Positions 13,236 through 26,700 of a stretch of DNA of 64,000 nucleotides are shown one piece after another. The stretch is taken from positions 21,443,395-21,507,394 of the forward strand of contig NC_135250.1 in NCBI RefSeq assembly GCF_964204865.1, given 5' to 3'. Source of the stretch: Styela clava. Taxonomy: Eukaryota > Chordata > Ascidiacea > Stolidobranchia > Styelidae. The position numbers and the translations under genes are program-made. Positions within the stretch are counted from its first letter, which is position 1, and the number at the start of each line of letters is the position of its first letter. A model generated the notes under the pieces. That model was not told where the DNA came from. It saw nothing but the letters and a program-made list of their open reading frames with translations, and did no database searches.

Positions 13236-15265
13236 TTCAGTTTGGTTCGCAAAGGCTACCAGTACTGTGTCTGCTTATTGTACCCTCATCCGAGCATTGC
13301 TCGCTTGTTATTTTCTTGAACTTTTCCTATTTCCTAATCTGGTTCAGCAATGGCTATAGAGTTAGAACGTAGACATCAAAGTCTGTTATAAAAAAAAAGC
13401 TGTAGATTGGTCATTGTATAACTGTATCATTAAATATCAAAATACTCTTCTTTTTACAAAGCTACATTGTATAGAGTTTTGTTCCTCGCGCCCATTTCAC
13501 TATTACAAAGATTATGTAAGAATACGATCGACGGGCATAATGAAGATTGAACTTTGAGGCATTTATAAATAAGGCAATTAACATCAAACCATAACTATTT
13601 TAGATAAGAGTTTAAATATTTTATACGTTGTCTTCTGCCTAAAGACGGCAAAATTGGCCATAAATCACCATATCTTATACAAAAAAGTAGTAGTGTATTT
13701 ATGTATCCGTCTAATTAATGACAGGGGGAAATAAATTGATTCAAGACTGTATCTAAAACACATTCACATGGCGTGTACCCTAAAACCAAATATAAATGTC
13801 TACGCCAAACTGGTAATATCCCAAGTTTTCCAGAGTCATCGTCAATGGGCGATCAAATCGTGCCCTATCTCACCCGTGATATCAATCTTTATAAGCCGGG
13901 ACGGCACAAAGCGATCACGAGTTTTCTTTCCACCATAAAAAAACGAAGGTAGTAACGAACTTTCTGGATAATAATTCGATCGACTAATACCACATGATGG
14001 ATGTGTACAGTTTTAATTTCGTGTGTTAATAATAACGTTGAACTGGTAACTGGACACTGCACGGAAAAACAGATGTACTGTGCACGCAAAAGCAGGCGTA
14101 AATTTTGAGATTCAGTAATTCTAAATATCAAAAGCATAGCATGGACACCAATATAATTTACATAATGGGATTCCTAACGCAAACCATATGCAAGTGAAAT
14201 CAGATTTCTATCTCTCTATTTTTCGTTCTCAAGGCAGGATCATGGATGTGCAACATCGAAATGTTTGCTTGGAGTGCAGTTACTGCGAGTATGTATCTAA
14301 ATTACTTCAAATGCAAAGCAGCGGGAAAGAAAATGCTAGCTATACAGATACAGTACAGATACAATCTCCAATTGAGTTCGTAAACAAGCTCTGACAAGCA
14401 TTTTCCAACTTTTCGACGTGCACAAAGTCATAAATAAATTTACTTGTGCAAATACATTTGTATGAAATACACCCGATGAAATCATTCCCATGACGTACTC
14501 TCCACCTGTCCTAAATAACATGTTTTCAAATGAATAAGGGGATTTACCTACTCCACAGCTCAATATAGAAGGATGTGCCGGAAAATATACAGTTTTCATG
14601 ATTAGATTTGTGCCTGCTGCAAAACAATTTCAAGGCTGAGACTCAACAACCACACGGTATCAGTATGACGCAACCTTTGCTATAAAAGATCAATAACAGA
14701 CTCCTATAATATATTTTATAGGTGAGCTAAGACCACTTAAGCATATCACTTAGCGATAGAAATCAACGGAGATCTAACAAGCTTCTCGGCAGCTTTTATG
14801 TAGCCTAACCTTAAAATTTCGTTACAACTTTGCAAAATAATATTCTTCAAAACCGCTTTAATACTATTTGTTTAACTAAGATGCCGACATAATGTGATGC
14901 AACCAGGAAGAATTACTTTCATATTTTTCAAAATAATCAAATGCACGAGAATTTGAACAAATTTACGTGCTGTTTCCGCTCATTACTTATCGATTTTAAT
15001 CGGTATGTATGTTGATAAGTATTTGTCTGTCTGTCTGTTAGACGCACGCGATATCTCACGGAAACGAGATTTGAATCTGCTCCAGATTTTGCATGTGCAT
15101 CCATCATATGTCGGACCAGAAGCCTATTGATTTTGGATGAATTATGTCGTATAATTAGCGAGTTATTTCGTTTTCTTCTTGAGAGAATACAAAGATGGCG
15201 GCGCGACTTACGGCCCAAGAATCGTGAGAATGCTTTTATACGTGACATATGATCATCACATTCAC
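13236..15265. other. intergenic, no gene seen
   Basis: No coding exon supported. Short frames on both strands are scattered and carry no motif. Confidence 0.35.
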
Positions 15266-15342
15266 AGGTCCTCTTCATTTTGTTTGTCCGTTTTTTTCTG
15301 TTTTGTTTTTTCAGAGTGACCAAAATAAAATTGATTGATGTG
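15266..15342 (+). repeat. retroelement tail-like repeat, copy 2
   Basis: It shares CAGGTCCTCT, TTTGTTTGTCCG and CAGAGTGACCAAAATAAA with the copy at 13.1-13.2 kb and ends in TTGATTGATGTG, a short TTGA-like tail. It lies directly before the split SINE. Confidence 0.5.
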
Positions 15343-15344
15343 TT

Positions 15345-15625
15345 TGACAGGGGCTCGGCGTTGTGGCGCATCCTGCTTAGCGTTAAGAATGGACCTTTCC
15401 CCGACCTTTGACCCCCAATAAATCTACCTAGGATGCGAAAAGGGAGCATTGTTACGTCACTTTTTGCATCTTGCTGATTGGCCAATGTCAAGAAGTAAAC
15501 AAGAAATTCGATGCTCGGGGAAAGATTGATAGGCTCGACACCGCACCTCTGAGTACCCTGCGTGAGTTCGAATCCAATGCTGGGATAAATACGTGCAAGA
15601 AGATTGCTGGACTCCTCGTCGCCGC
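15345..15625 (+). repeat. tRNA-derived SINE, interrupted by a MITE
   Basis: The left part carries a box-A-like TGGCGCATCCTGCTTAGCG (about 15364-15382). The right part, after the inserted element at 15389-15530, carries a box-B match AGTTCGAATCC (about 15567). The two halves together look like one tRNA-related head of the usual spacing. The inserted element explains the abnormal distance between the boxes. Low-level degeneration suggests it is old. Confidence 0.5.
15389..15530. mobile_element. short foldback element of the GGACCTTTCCCCG family
   Basis: The left end is ATGGACCTTTCCCCGACC and the right end CTCGGGGAAAGATTGAT is its imperfect inverse. The interior matches longer copies at 41136-41637 and 55472-55950 (for example TGCGAAAAGGGAGCATTG and GCTGATTGGCCAATGT). 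It is an internally deleted member of that family. Confidence 0.65.
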
Positions 15626-16084
15626 AGGGTGATTTACGTTACCGCTGATCTGTTACCGGTACGACTTCCTCCACCACAGACGAGATATTTACGCATATCC
15701 CAGCCCAGACCCCTGCAACATGGCATTGGTGTCCATGAATGAACGAACCTCAATTCTAGCAGTTGACGAGGGAATGTGTAGCTTATAACAGTTGTACAGA
15801 ATACAGTTAGTTGAAGCGCGACTCATTTTGTTTGTGCTGATATTGGCGTACTTGACAGACAATACATGTAAATACAGCTGGGACATCTAAACTAAATCAC
15901 TCTTGACGATCCTTATCAAATCAGCTTTACCACCTCTACCCTGATTAGGTTCCTAACCTCCCCAGGGGCCCAAGAAAAGTCAAGGTCAAAATCCCAAGTA
16001 AAGGAGGGTAGGTTACGGCTTTCTCTACAATCAAATTCATGGATCTGGAATAAGTATTACCAATACCTAACAGTCTCGCTATAT
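15626..16084. other. intergenic, no gene seen
   Basis: No feature recognised apart from flanking repeat material. Confidence 0.35.
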
Positions 16085-17867
16085 CAGGGGTTCTCAAACT
16101 TTTGGTCTTGCGGAGCCCGTGAAGAGGTTGACTAATATTCACGGAGCCCCAAAATAAATTTAAAATTGTTACTTTCCGATTAATATTCCTGAGTAAGTTA
16201 AAGGTACTTTACGAATTTAAAAGCTAAACCTTTTTTAATGGGGTTAATACAAGCCATAAATAAATCTAAATTTCACAGATAAATTATATATATAAAGGCT
16301 GTAAATTTGACACTCGACAAACGTATTAATAAAGTAGGGGTCGAATCTTGTCCCTTTTGATATTTTTAAAAGACTTAAAAGGTCGCTGCGCGATTGCATT
16401 TTGTTACAATCGTCTATTGTTTTTGTCAGCGTGGCGTGTTTTTTTAAAACCCTAACATCTTTACATCGGTGTTTATTCTCCCTAAATCAAAAATTTCCTA
16501 CCGTATATACATGTATTGTTACACAATGACGACGATAATTGCTCTTTTGTTCTTGTGGGGAATTATGAGTTCAACGTGAAAGCATCGTTACCATATTGCT
16601 TGATCGGCGACGAGAGGCTAAAATATTTAAAAAAGAGGTAAATCCACAACTCAAATTCTTTAATTTAAAAGCGGCATTATGAATGATTAAAACTAAAACT
16701 TAAAACGGAGGATAACACTAAGTTTTGTTTCAACAGACTCACGACAGATTAAAGCTTTTTTAGACATTGTAAATCCCAAAATTTGGTGTTATGTTAGATT
16801 TTCTTTGGTTATTCATCGTAGTAACTGAAATCGAAACACAGTCAATTATGCGCGCGATGATCTTTTATCCATTCTGAGACTACCGACGGAGCCGCATGCA
16901 AAAACAAAAATTTCTATCGTTCGTATTTTGCCCAGACCTTGTGATTTTTTAAACGGCGATATCTTGCAAAGAATCTGAGTTGCAGACCTGCGCGGTAGGA
17001 TTTAGTGTTGCAAGAACGGCTCAAATTTGTCGAATTCGCTAAATCTACCACACTGCCATGCAATCAGCCATGATTACGATTATGAATTGGGAAGGGCACA
17101 AATATCCACAAGAACTTCGTTCACTTAACTTTGTTTCTCATTTCATGTCCGCGTATTGCCGTGGTAATTTGAGAAGTAAGGATTTATTAGGATTTATTAA
17201 ATATGCCCGCATCTGTCATAGATTGTAAATTGTACTTTTTGAGTTTTAACGTCAACCTAAGGCTTTTTGTAACGCCGATATCTTGCTTAAAAATAATCTC
17301 GAGTGCGAAAGTACAAATCAAGTTTGACAAATCCCAAGATCGCAAAAATACGATTTCAATTTATTTATTGTTGGCAGTTTATCACGTATTTTATATTATT
17401 TTAGAATAGTAATCTTTTATTTTAGTAATCCTAATAGTAATCTCGAATCAAACGTGAGTAACGGTAAGCACAATTAAATTATTATGACAAGACATTTTAA
17501 ATGCTGCTCGCAATAGTCATGGATTGAATATTTTACGCAACAGAAATCTCGTTATCCACTGCAATTTTTTTTTTCAATCGCGAAGAATGTTGCGCGAAAA
17601 TTTCCGATTCCAATTATGAACCCCTCTCCCTCTTAAGAATCCTGGCTTCGCTCCTTCTTATAAATAATGTCATTTCTGAATTCCGCCTCTATGCCATATT
17701 TCGAGGCTATACTGTTGTCAAATTTTATTAAACCTGTTATTGCTTCTTTGAACAATTATAAAATTAGCAAAGTAAGTATTTTGAAAAGTAATAGAATAGC
17801 ACGCGGAACCCCTAGGTTTCTCCCGCGGAGCCCTGGGGCTCTGTACAGAGCACTTCGAGAACCTATG
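16085..17867. mobile_element. non-autonomous hAT element with a nested second element
   Basis: The left terminus CAGGGGTTCTCAAACT and the right terminus CGAGAACCTATG are imperfect inverted repeats. They are flanked by the identical 8-bp direct repeat CGCTATAT (16077-16084 and 17868-17875), the hAT target-duplication size. No transposase frame is present. The interior from about 16337 (GGGGTCGAATC) to about 17660 (AATCCTGGCTTCGCTCC) resembles a second family seen at 30.67-31.96 kb and 46227-46580, so this looks like one element inserted in another. Confidence 0.88.
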
Positions 17868-18547
17868 CGCTATATGATTCGAGCTGCCTGATCTCCTTCC
17901 TTCTCCCCAGGAATAAATATGAAAATCCTATCCTAACTTTGAATTGTGATCTTCAAGTTGGTGAATAATTAGTACAAATACAAATTTATGAAGAAGATAG
18001 ATATATTTACAAATTAATGTAAAAGGATAGATCATAGGAGAGATAAGATTTCGGAAAATTAATTATACAATGAACATAATTCCATTTTCAATGAATAAAA
18101 CACTACTCCAAGATCGCGAAAATTCTCGAATCTAATATAAAAATTCACTCATATGACACTCTACTTCCAAAAGGTTTCAAACTGTGAACCAAGGGTGTCA
18201 AATGTGTAATCATCTATAGTAAACAGCAGTACATGAATATACCACAAAAATTCAGGATCTCCACTTTTAAGGAAAAAGGCTATCAGTATACAATTTTACA
18301 CACCTGTCAAAATTTTCAACTTGATTTCATTCCTCATAATTTCCATGATACAGATATGAAATCAACAAGAAAATCGGTATTCTGTTAAAAAGGTTGTATA
18401 TATATAATAAAATATGCTGGATAAAAAAAACAAAAAAATAGTGAAATCCATATTTTTTGAATTTCTGAGAGATATTTCCTCAAATTGAATTTGAAACATC
18501 GTCTGCTTGAACACAAGAGCGAATTAATGGAGGACAGAGATACAGTA
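17868..18547. other. intergenic, no gene seen
   Basis: AT-rich sequence with no supported exon or repeat boundary. Confidence 0.35.
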
Positions 18548-18693
18548 CAGGGTATTTATGAAGTCCTGTTATAATTCTAATTTTATTATGAAGTTAGTTC
18601 TCAATATATCTTAACCAGGTTTGTTTTATTTCGATCAGTTTTATACACTTTTATATGCCTACCATTTTTATACAGGAATTTATGAACACCCTG
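18548..18693. mobile_element. Tc1/mariner-type MITE flanked by TA
   Basis: The left end CAGGGTATTTATGAAGTCCT pairs with a right end whose inverse begins CAGGGTGTTCATAAATTCCT. The element sits between TA dinucleotides (18546-18547 and 18694-18695), the Tc1/mariner signature. It is 146 bp and has no coding capacity. A related truncated copy lies at about 27175-27265. Confidence 0.72.
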
Positions 18694-18939
18694 TAAATCT
18701 CTCATGCACATTCACGAAAAGACAACAGGGTAATCAGGAACAGATACACATTTAGAGAGGATTTTATCCTAAAAGAAGTATTCACCCCTAAGAAGTCGTC
18801 TAAAAATGATAAGCTGATATTATATTTACACAAATAAATGCAGATTTATTTAGGCTCAGACACTATAATGTATTAATTAAAAAAAATCACATGAAATTAG
18901 ATTTAAGAATTCTACTATTCTTGTTAGAAGCTTTGAGGG

Positions 18940-19257
18940 CGGTGGTCTGCAAATTTTACATACCATTGTGCCAAATCTGCTCACGGAAGCATGCGGGCCA
19001 CATTAAACTTAAAATTATAATGCACTTGAACTCCTATTTCGGTGTTGAAAAAAATTATTGGTAGTAAATGACATACTGTGCACAATAATATGCCCTTGCC
19101 CTATTAATTACAACAAAACAAACGCTGTACAACAGCCATTGCGATGATATACATATGTGTGCAAAGTTATGAGCAATTTTTGTGTGTATGTATTAAAAGT
19201 GAAGTTGTTTAGGGGTAACAAAGAAATTGTTTCCGGGCCACAGTTTGCCAACCACTG
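18940..19257. mobile_element. short degenerate hAT-type element
   Basis: The left end CGGTGGTCTGCAAA and the right end TTTGCCAACCACTG are imperfect inverted repeats of the common CAGTGGTT type. The flanking octamers TTTGAGGG and TCTGAGTG agree at 6 of 8 positions, which fits an aged target duplication. GCGGGCCACA and CCGGGCCACA occur subterminally. Confidence 0.62.
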
Positions 19258-20783
19258 TCTGAGTGTCTGTAGGATGATCTTAAAGATAAAAATTAGGGGT
19301 ATACCTATTTAGCTTAAACAAAATTAAGACAATTTTTTTTCGAGAATCCAGATAATTCAGGTTACTGAATTTGACATACAGTTTCCAATTTTGCAGTGAA
19401 GTTATGATTTGGGTAAAATACTACTGATCAATATTTTGCCAAATTCTTATAATAATAATTCCAAAACACAAGATCAAATATAAAAACCATAACAGAGACG
19501 CTATGTCAATGTGGAACTATTAGAATTCATTTGAAGACTTTATAAATCGAAACATTCAGTTCAAATAAATCCCCGTTATTAACATTACCATCCAGGCAGG
19601 ACTATAATGATAAAAATTTATGAGAATTTTTAAAGCCACTAAACCCTATGTTTCTAAAACAAGGCAACGTAAAAAGTAAAATATTTTAAATGTATTTCTT
19701 TACCCAGAAAGGAAAAAAAATCATAAAATTTATCAATCATAAGGATCAAATATTATGGCTGAAGACTATGGTTGTACCAATATTCGATAGGCATACGCGT
19801 TGGTGGGGTAAAATTCGAAAACAAAAATAATTTGGCAGACGACGGTACTTGAAGTAAAATCACAACAATAAGTCCTTATTCTACATATTTGCCTTATTTA
19901 AATGTTTTGGGATCTAGGGGCACATTGGAAATATGAGTTGAATCTCAATAGTACAAAAAACAGTCTAAAAAATAACTGGAAGGTGAAAATGTGACAAATT
20001 TTTATCAGCAGGTAATAGGTTTTTATATAGTACTATAATTAAGCTGTACAAAGCCAAGTAAACCGCAGCAAATATGGCAAATTTAGTAATGGATGGGCAG
20101 GCAGAATAGTATGTTACATGGATGTCTGACGACTGGTCAACTAAAGAGCGCAAATTGTTCCATGGTATTCTCTAAACAATCCAGTGGGAGACATTCAGAA
20201 TGCCAGGATTATATTGATTATAGGCTTGCGTTTTGTTTTTTCTTTAATTTCAAAAATGTTATGCTACAAAATGCAAAAACTGTAAAAGTAAAATGACTAA
20301 TTTTAATTAAAATTCATCCAGAATCACATGTTACGTACAGCCAGAGTCAGGCTTCCAACCTGTTAATGATAACCAGGTTGAGCATAATGGTCATATGCCA
20401 CCATAGACAATAGTAATCATTAGAATCCTTCCCAGAAAATCCTGCATTCATCGAGACTAAATTTAATGGGTTACTGTGATAATTCATGTGTTAGAATAAA
20501 CATTGAAGTTTCAGCAAATGGTTGTATAAGCATATGAAGTGGGATTTTCAATTAAGCTGATAGGTCTCTTACATCTTCGAATTCCTCCCATATATTTTTA
20601 CATTGACCAAGTCAGAACTTACGAATTGCTCAAACAATTCCTCAAGTTGGCAAGACAGCATACAATTAGATGAATTTGAATTTATCATAAATTCAAGCCT
20701 GTCATGGCTGAAAACAATATTGTCAGTTAGCCTTTATGGCAATATACATGTTATAAAACAAGTGTTTATTGCGATCCTGCTCA
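19258..20783. other. region 3' of the receptor gene
   Basis: It presumably holds the receptor 3' untranslated region (minus strand). No other exon recognised. Confidence 0.4.
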
Positions 20784-23700
20784 TCAAACGATTTTTATTC
20801 CTTCTTCGTCCTGAAGTTTTTTCAGAGCTTTTTTCACTCTCAATGCTGTGAGTCGAGCAGAGCAATTTTCATACCAGCACTCGCACATGATCTTATAAAC
20901 TCCTCTTAGGCACTGAAATAAGAAAACAGAAATTAGGTGTTATGTTATCAGTATGTGCATAACTTTAAGTAGCAGAGTCCAACCCAAATCATTACACCCT
21001 GGCTGATATGGCAGGCACAGGATTGAAACCTGAGATTTTCAACTTACGCTGCCAAAGTAGTTAAGTTCAGCATTTCAACCATTAGGCCGTCGACGGCCCA
21101 CACTATTTGTCCCAGTTTCTGTTTTGTGGAAAATCTCATTTCCTGGCATTATTAACTTGCATTGTTTCTCACCCATATCAACTAGTATTTAATTACATCT
21201 TTCTAATATGTAGCTAATCACTCTTTCCATTTTTGTTGGGGGATTGGGACATTACTAAAGTGAACTTGCACTCAAAATGAAAAGAAAAAAAGAAACAGAA
21301 AATAGAAATCTTACATCGTTTTGTTCCCAGAGTGGATATGCAGTAGGACGTTGTTTCTTTCCGCATACAACTGCACGCATATCTTCAACAGATGGATCGT
21401 TAGGAACAGCATCAAAGTATGGAAGCTCGTACTCCAGCGCTTGTCCTAAAAATGATTAGCCAAATGATGAACAATTGCTAATTTAATAAAAGAGATGAAA
21501 GATTTGCAGTCTGTAATACTAAGACAATTAGCAGGGCCGTGAAATCAGAGAAAATTCCAATTGCCTGCAAATCCGGTTGGCTCAGACCTCCAGTTGCAAA
21601 AACTCGTCTCAAAATACGAACTGTAAGAAATCCAATTTGGGAAGTTTTGACTAATTTTATCACCACTGAAAATGTGCAATATCGACTTTGTAATTTCTGG
21701 GAGAAGAAAAAAAAGACTCTGGTTCAGTCTCCAGTGAAAACATGCCAAACTCCGACTCTATAGCCATGGACGGCTTGGACGCATCAAGGTATTGTAATAA
21801 AAAAACACACCTCCAACATCTGCACGTCGAGCAATTTCCCAGAAAACGAGACCAAGAGAATAAATATCAGCTCTCTTGAATGAATCGAAATGTCTCATGT
21901 TTAGTGTTTCGTCTAATACTTCAGGTGCCATGTATCTAAATAATATACAAAGATATAAATTACACAAATGAGGTCATCTATCCAAACTACCACAGAATCA
22001 TGCCCTGCCAAATCTAGAACAACATTAGAAATATTCTAAACGAAGCATTTTTGTACTAGTCTAGCATGACTGTGTGGGGCAACAAATGGTGAAAAGCTAT
22101 TAACTATAACTGTTCCCATACCTGGCATGCACTGGTAATCGAACGAGAGGCCTTGATACACAATATAATTAAGCCGACTTAATATAGGCTTTCCTATCCC
22201 TGTGATACAAATGACAACTTATCCTTATTGTAAGAAAAAAAACAAGGCAATCAATAGATTTTGTTGATCAAAATTTATGTGAGCTTTTTTTAATAAATTG
22301 TGAATAACAGTTTTTCAATTTCGATAGAAAATGTAACTTCAATTATCACCATTATAATTCTGGAATTATAACTCCGAGGAATTGAATATTTCATTTCCAA
22401 CACCTTACTTAGGGGAGTTTTAAAATATAATTTAAAATATGACAAACCCTAACTGCCTTGTTTTGATATTATGATTGGTAATCATTTTTAATTTTGAAAA
22501 ACTCAAATTCTAAAAAATAGGAACATTTGAATAAAATTTTGATGAATCGAAAGAAAATCTTATGTGCAATTTTCACCTTATAGTTCCAACTTTGTTATTC
22601 AGCGGAATATCGATGGTGTCAGTCTGTGAGTCATGTCGTACTGCGAGTCCAAGATCAGCAATTGCACATTCACCGTTCTTCTTCACCAAAATATTTTTCG
22701 ATTTCAAATCACGATGAGCAATCGGAGGTTTTGCTATAAAAAGAATAAAAAATTTAAATTGACAAATTACCTCTTTAAATGTGGTAAATAGATTTAAATA
22801 TTTAGAATTTTCAAATACAAAATGAAATGAATGAAAATATAAATGCATTCCTGTCAAAATATTTCGGTTATGTTATGTTATGTTGGCTTTAATAGTGGAT
22901 ATCATTCATGAAATGATCCCATATTATCTGTCTCAAAGTTTGAATATCTTGAGTCTTTTCAGGAAATTTCCTTGAGAAAAAGTAATATTGTGTACTGTAT
23001 TTAAATAAGGACCATAAGGCACACTTTAAATACTGTTTTTTCTCAAAATTCGATTGTGCGTCTGAAAAGCTTAATGTATGAATAAGGTAGTGCTTTATTT
23101 CCTACACACAAAATCAGTAGTAGTACCGGTGGCGCCTTATTTTAGAACAAACCTGAGCAATTTATTAACATTATTATGGTCAGTAAAATAAGGTAATTCC
23201 AATTTTGTTCAATGAACAATACTTCCATGCATTTGTTTGTATCTAGTTCAAAAAAGAAGGCTGTATTATCGCTTTGAATAGACTAATCCTGAGGCAGATA
23301 AAGTAGGCATGAATCTATTAGATTTGTATTACACACATATGTGAATACAACTTCAGATCATTCTCATGGAACATCAGTCATTAGTAACTTCAAGACATAA
23401 GATTAGGATATTCAAAAGATTATTGTATAGACATGTTCACTCCTTGTTCCGATAACAATACCATATTCGAACAGAATCATGTCATGGCAGCATGTCCAAC
23501 AAACGATTCAGACATATTTTGCATAAATTCGTGACACAGAATCATTTTAAAATAACGTAGATTAATCAATTGATTACGTGTTGTCTAACTAATAGCCTAT
23601 TGAAATCAAGCCACATCAAGCCTAAAAAATGTATGTATGAATATGCAGTTGAAATCATTCACATAGATAATGTAAGGCTGAATAAAAAAATATTAACAAT

Positions 23701-26700
23701 TAAGTCAGGGATGGCCAATACCGAATAGTTCACTATTTCGAATACATTCGGAATTATTTTTTTCGAATATGAAATTTCGAATACTTCGAAAATAAAATCC
23801 ACTAATTGAAGCTTATCTAAATGTATGTAGGAATTTCCATACAATAAGCAATGGAATAACTGCTATCTACAAGTTACAACCTAACTATATTACCAGGCAT
23901 TTCATATTTGCAGATTATTGCAGTATATATTTTATATACCATGAGTCATGTTAACATGTTAATTAAATTAATACGACAATAGTGGTATCGATGATGGATT
24001 TGAATATTTGCGCAACACAAAATCATCCTAGTAAAACGCCCATACTTTTAAATACCAACCATTATCCAAATTATTTGTCGAAAAGCGGGATAAAGTATGA
24101 GGTATTTTTCCGACTTGTGACAATTTTTTTGTGCGTACAAAAATACGAATCAAAAATTAATTATATTCGGGAACTTTACCACATATTTTAAGTCCGCAGA
24201 TCGCCGTTGTATGTTTGAGTAATAATACTTTTATTATTTCATCAATATGAAAATAGGAATCAAAAACTATTTATAATCGGGTAGTTTACCACACATTGTA
24301 AGTCCACAGATCGCCGTTGTATTTTGTAAATACGAAAATAGGAATCAAAAGTTAATATTAATCGCGAGTTTGCCACACAATTTATGTCCACAGATTGCCG
24401 TGATATTGGGCCGAATATTATTAGTTTTGATTCTTATTTTCGTACTCACGAAAAATTGTCACAAGTCGGAAAAAGAATTTATATTTTATCCCGCTCTTGG
24501 GAACTAATTTGAATAATGGTTGCCAGTGGTTTGTATTTAAAAGTATGGACTTTTTACGAGGATGATTTTGTTCTGCGCAAAATATTCGAATCCATGACCG
24601 ATACCACTACTTGAAATGCCTTACCGCGTTGTTTTAATTCTATTATCATAACTCAAATGTTGGTAAATCGGGCAGTTTACCACACATTTGAAGGCCACAG
24701 ATCGCCGTTGCATTTTGAAATTATTAGTTTTATCATTTTGTAAACACGAATCCGAAATTAATTATAATTGGGCAGTTTACCACATATTTCATGTCCACAA
24801 ATACCCGTTGTATTTGGCATTAATACTTTCATTATTTTATCAATATAAAAATAGGAATCAATATTTGATAATATCGGTCAGTTTACTACACATTGTATGT
24901 CCACAGATTGTCAATACAACCCATGAGTTACGTTGAACAGAATTAAATTAATACGGCATGACATTTTAAATGCTGGTACCAGTCATGGATTGGATTATTT
25001 TGCGCAACAAAAAATCAATCATTTTGGACAATTTATTAACCCGAATGTTGAAATAATTTTCGAATGTGATAAGTACTACACTGTACGTCCACGGGTTATT
25101 TCACAGCTGTGTTTTCCTGTCCCTGTCGTGTTTTGCTGAATCGGCAAAACGAAAGGGTCACAAATCACTTTATCTTGGTGGCCGTGTTTCTCTTTAAAGT
25201 AACGATAACCGGCCTGCGATTAAATATCATGATTGGCAGACCCTAAGACCCATATATAAGGTTACACAAATCATGCTTGAGAAGACTCATGCGAATAATA
25301 AGCAGGCCACATAGAAATAAAATAAACATACTTTCTCAATTTTTCGACATAATGGAATTGAATTTGTAAATTAAAAGCCTCGTACACGAATGTCGGCAAT
25401 GTCCACCCACGCAAACGTGCAAATGTGTCGCAACACTATGCGACGTACGGTCGCACAGAATATAAACAATCAAAGTGCCGATTCTATTTCATCGTCATTA
25501 CGTGAGACAGCGTAAAAAGTCGTTTAAAGATTCCCGTAAAACGAAACACCACGTTTACGGCAAAAAGTGGCTACTATTCGGAATTATTCGAAAATCAGCC
25601 GAAAAGGTATTCGAATACTTTGATATTCGAATACATTCGAATATTCGATTCGTTTTGGACAAGCCTGAATTAAGTAAAGGTACTCAAACGCTTCGAAAGA
25701 GTTCAGTATAATAATTGGAATTATTTGGTAAAATCAAACCACCTGAAGCAGCTTGACATACACTCAAAACAAATCTGAACATTAACATGTATAGCCTATC
25801 TGAATGAGCTTCCTAAAATTACATAATTCAATATATGGTTTCCAAAATTTGCTATTTGGCTTGATATGCTCCGTATAATCAATCAAAGTAATGTGCCCTA
25901 TTTGAACCATAGTAATTGATTAGGTCTGATGTCTATTAAATAGCATTTAAGAAGAAAAGCATATTAGTCTAGGGCGAACTTGCTTGTCTCAATGATCCAG
26001 TTCAAACCCCAAAAAATTAGCCGACACAACTTCCGTCCGTTTGGAAACGAGTTTGTGTCAAAATCAAACGATTTGGGTGGAAATTTTATTTCAATATTGA
26101 AAAATTTGATGACATTTTCACTGTTCACCAGAATTACGAAAGCATGGTATATATCTTATTAAAACATATCATACTGAATCCATTCCATGATTTATTTTTG
26201 ACTAACGCAACTACATCGATTACATACTAAGCCCAGAAAATGAATGATTTAGGAATACTTTTCCAAATTAAAATAAAATATAACAATATCCACGATTCTG
26301 GATAACAATCTTGTTATCCAGAACAATAACAACAATATGATAGTTTATTTACATGATATCAAATTATTACCAGTCCCAACTTAGCGTCAGGTATAGACTG
26401 TTGATTGATAGGATTTATGGTCTAATGATTCATGTATCGGTTATATATTAAACTGATAAAAATGAGAGAAGTTTCGGGATAGCTCATGTGTGAGTCATTG
26501 CTGATGGAATGATACATCAACATATTGTTCAATACTGAAGAGAAGGGGTCTACAATATTGTACAAACTAAATTCTTTATATTTATGTATGTCAGAAACAC
26601 AATACAAAACTTATGTCATGAGAACAAAGATCCTATCAATCCTTTTTTGATAAGGCAAGAAAAGCTATCAGACCCCAAAATTTTGTTAAATACAGGTGAT

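Noticed and set aside
14937-15491. 184-codon minus-strand open frame
   Set aside because: It overlaps the retroelement tail, the SINE half and the MITE at 15.27-15.53 kb, has no family motif, and reads through repeat sequence, so it is a chance frame.
22130-22205. tRNA-like segment with GTTCGATTACC on the minus strand
   Set aside because: Only a box-B-like motif is present, with no matching A box at the right distance.
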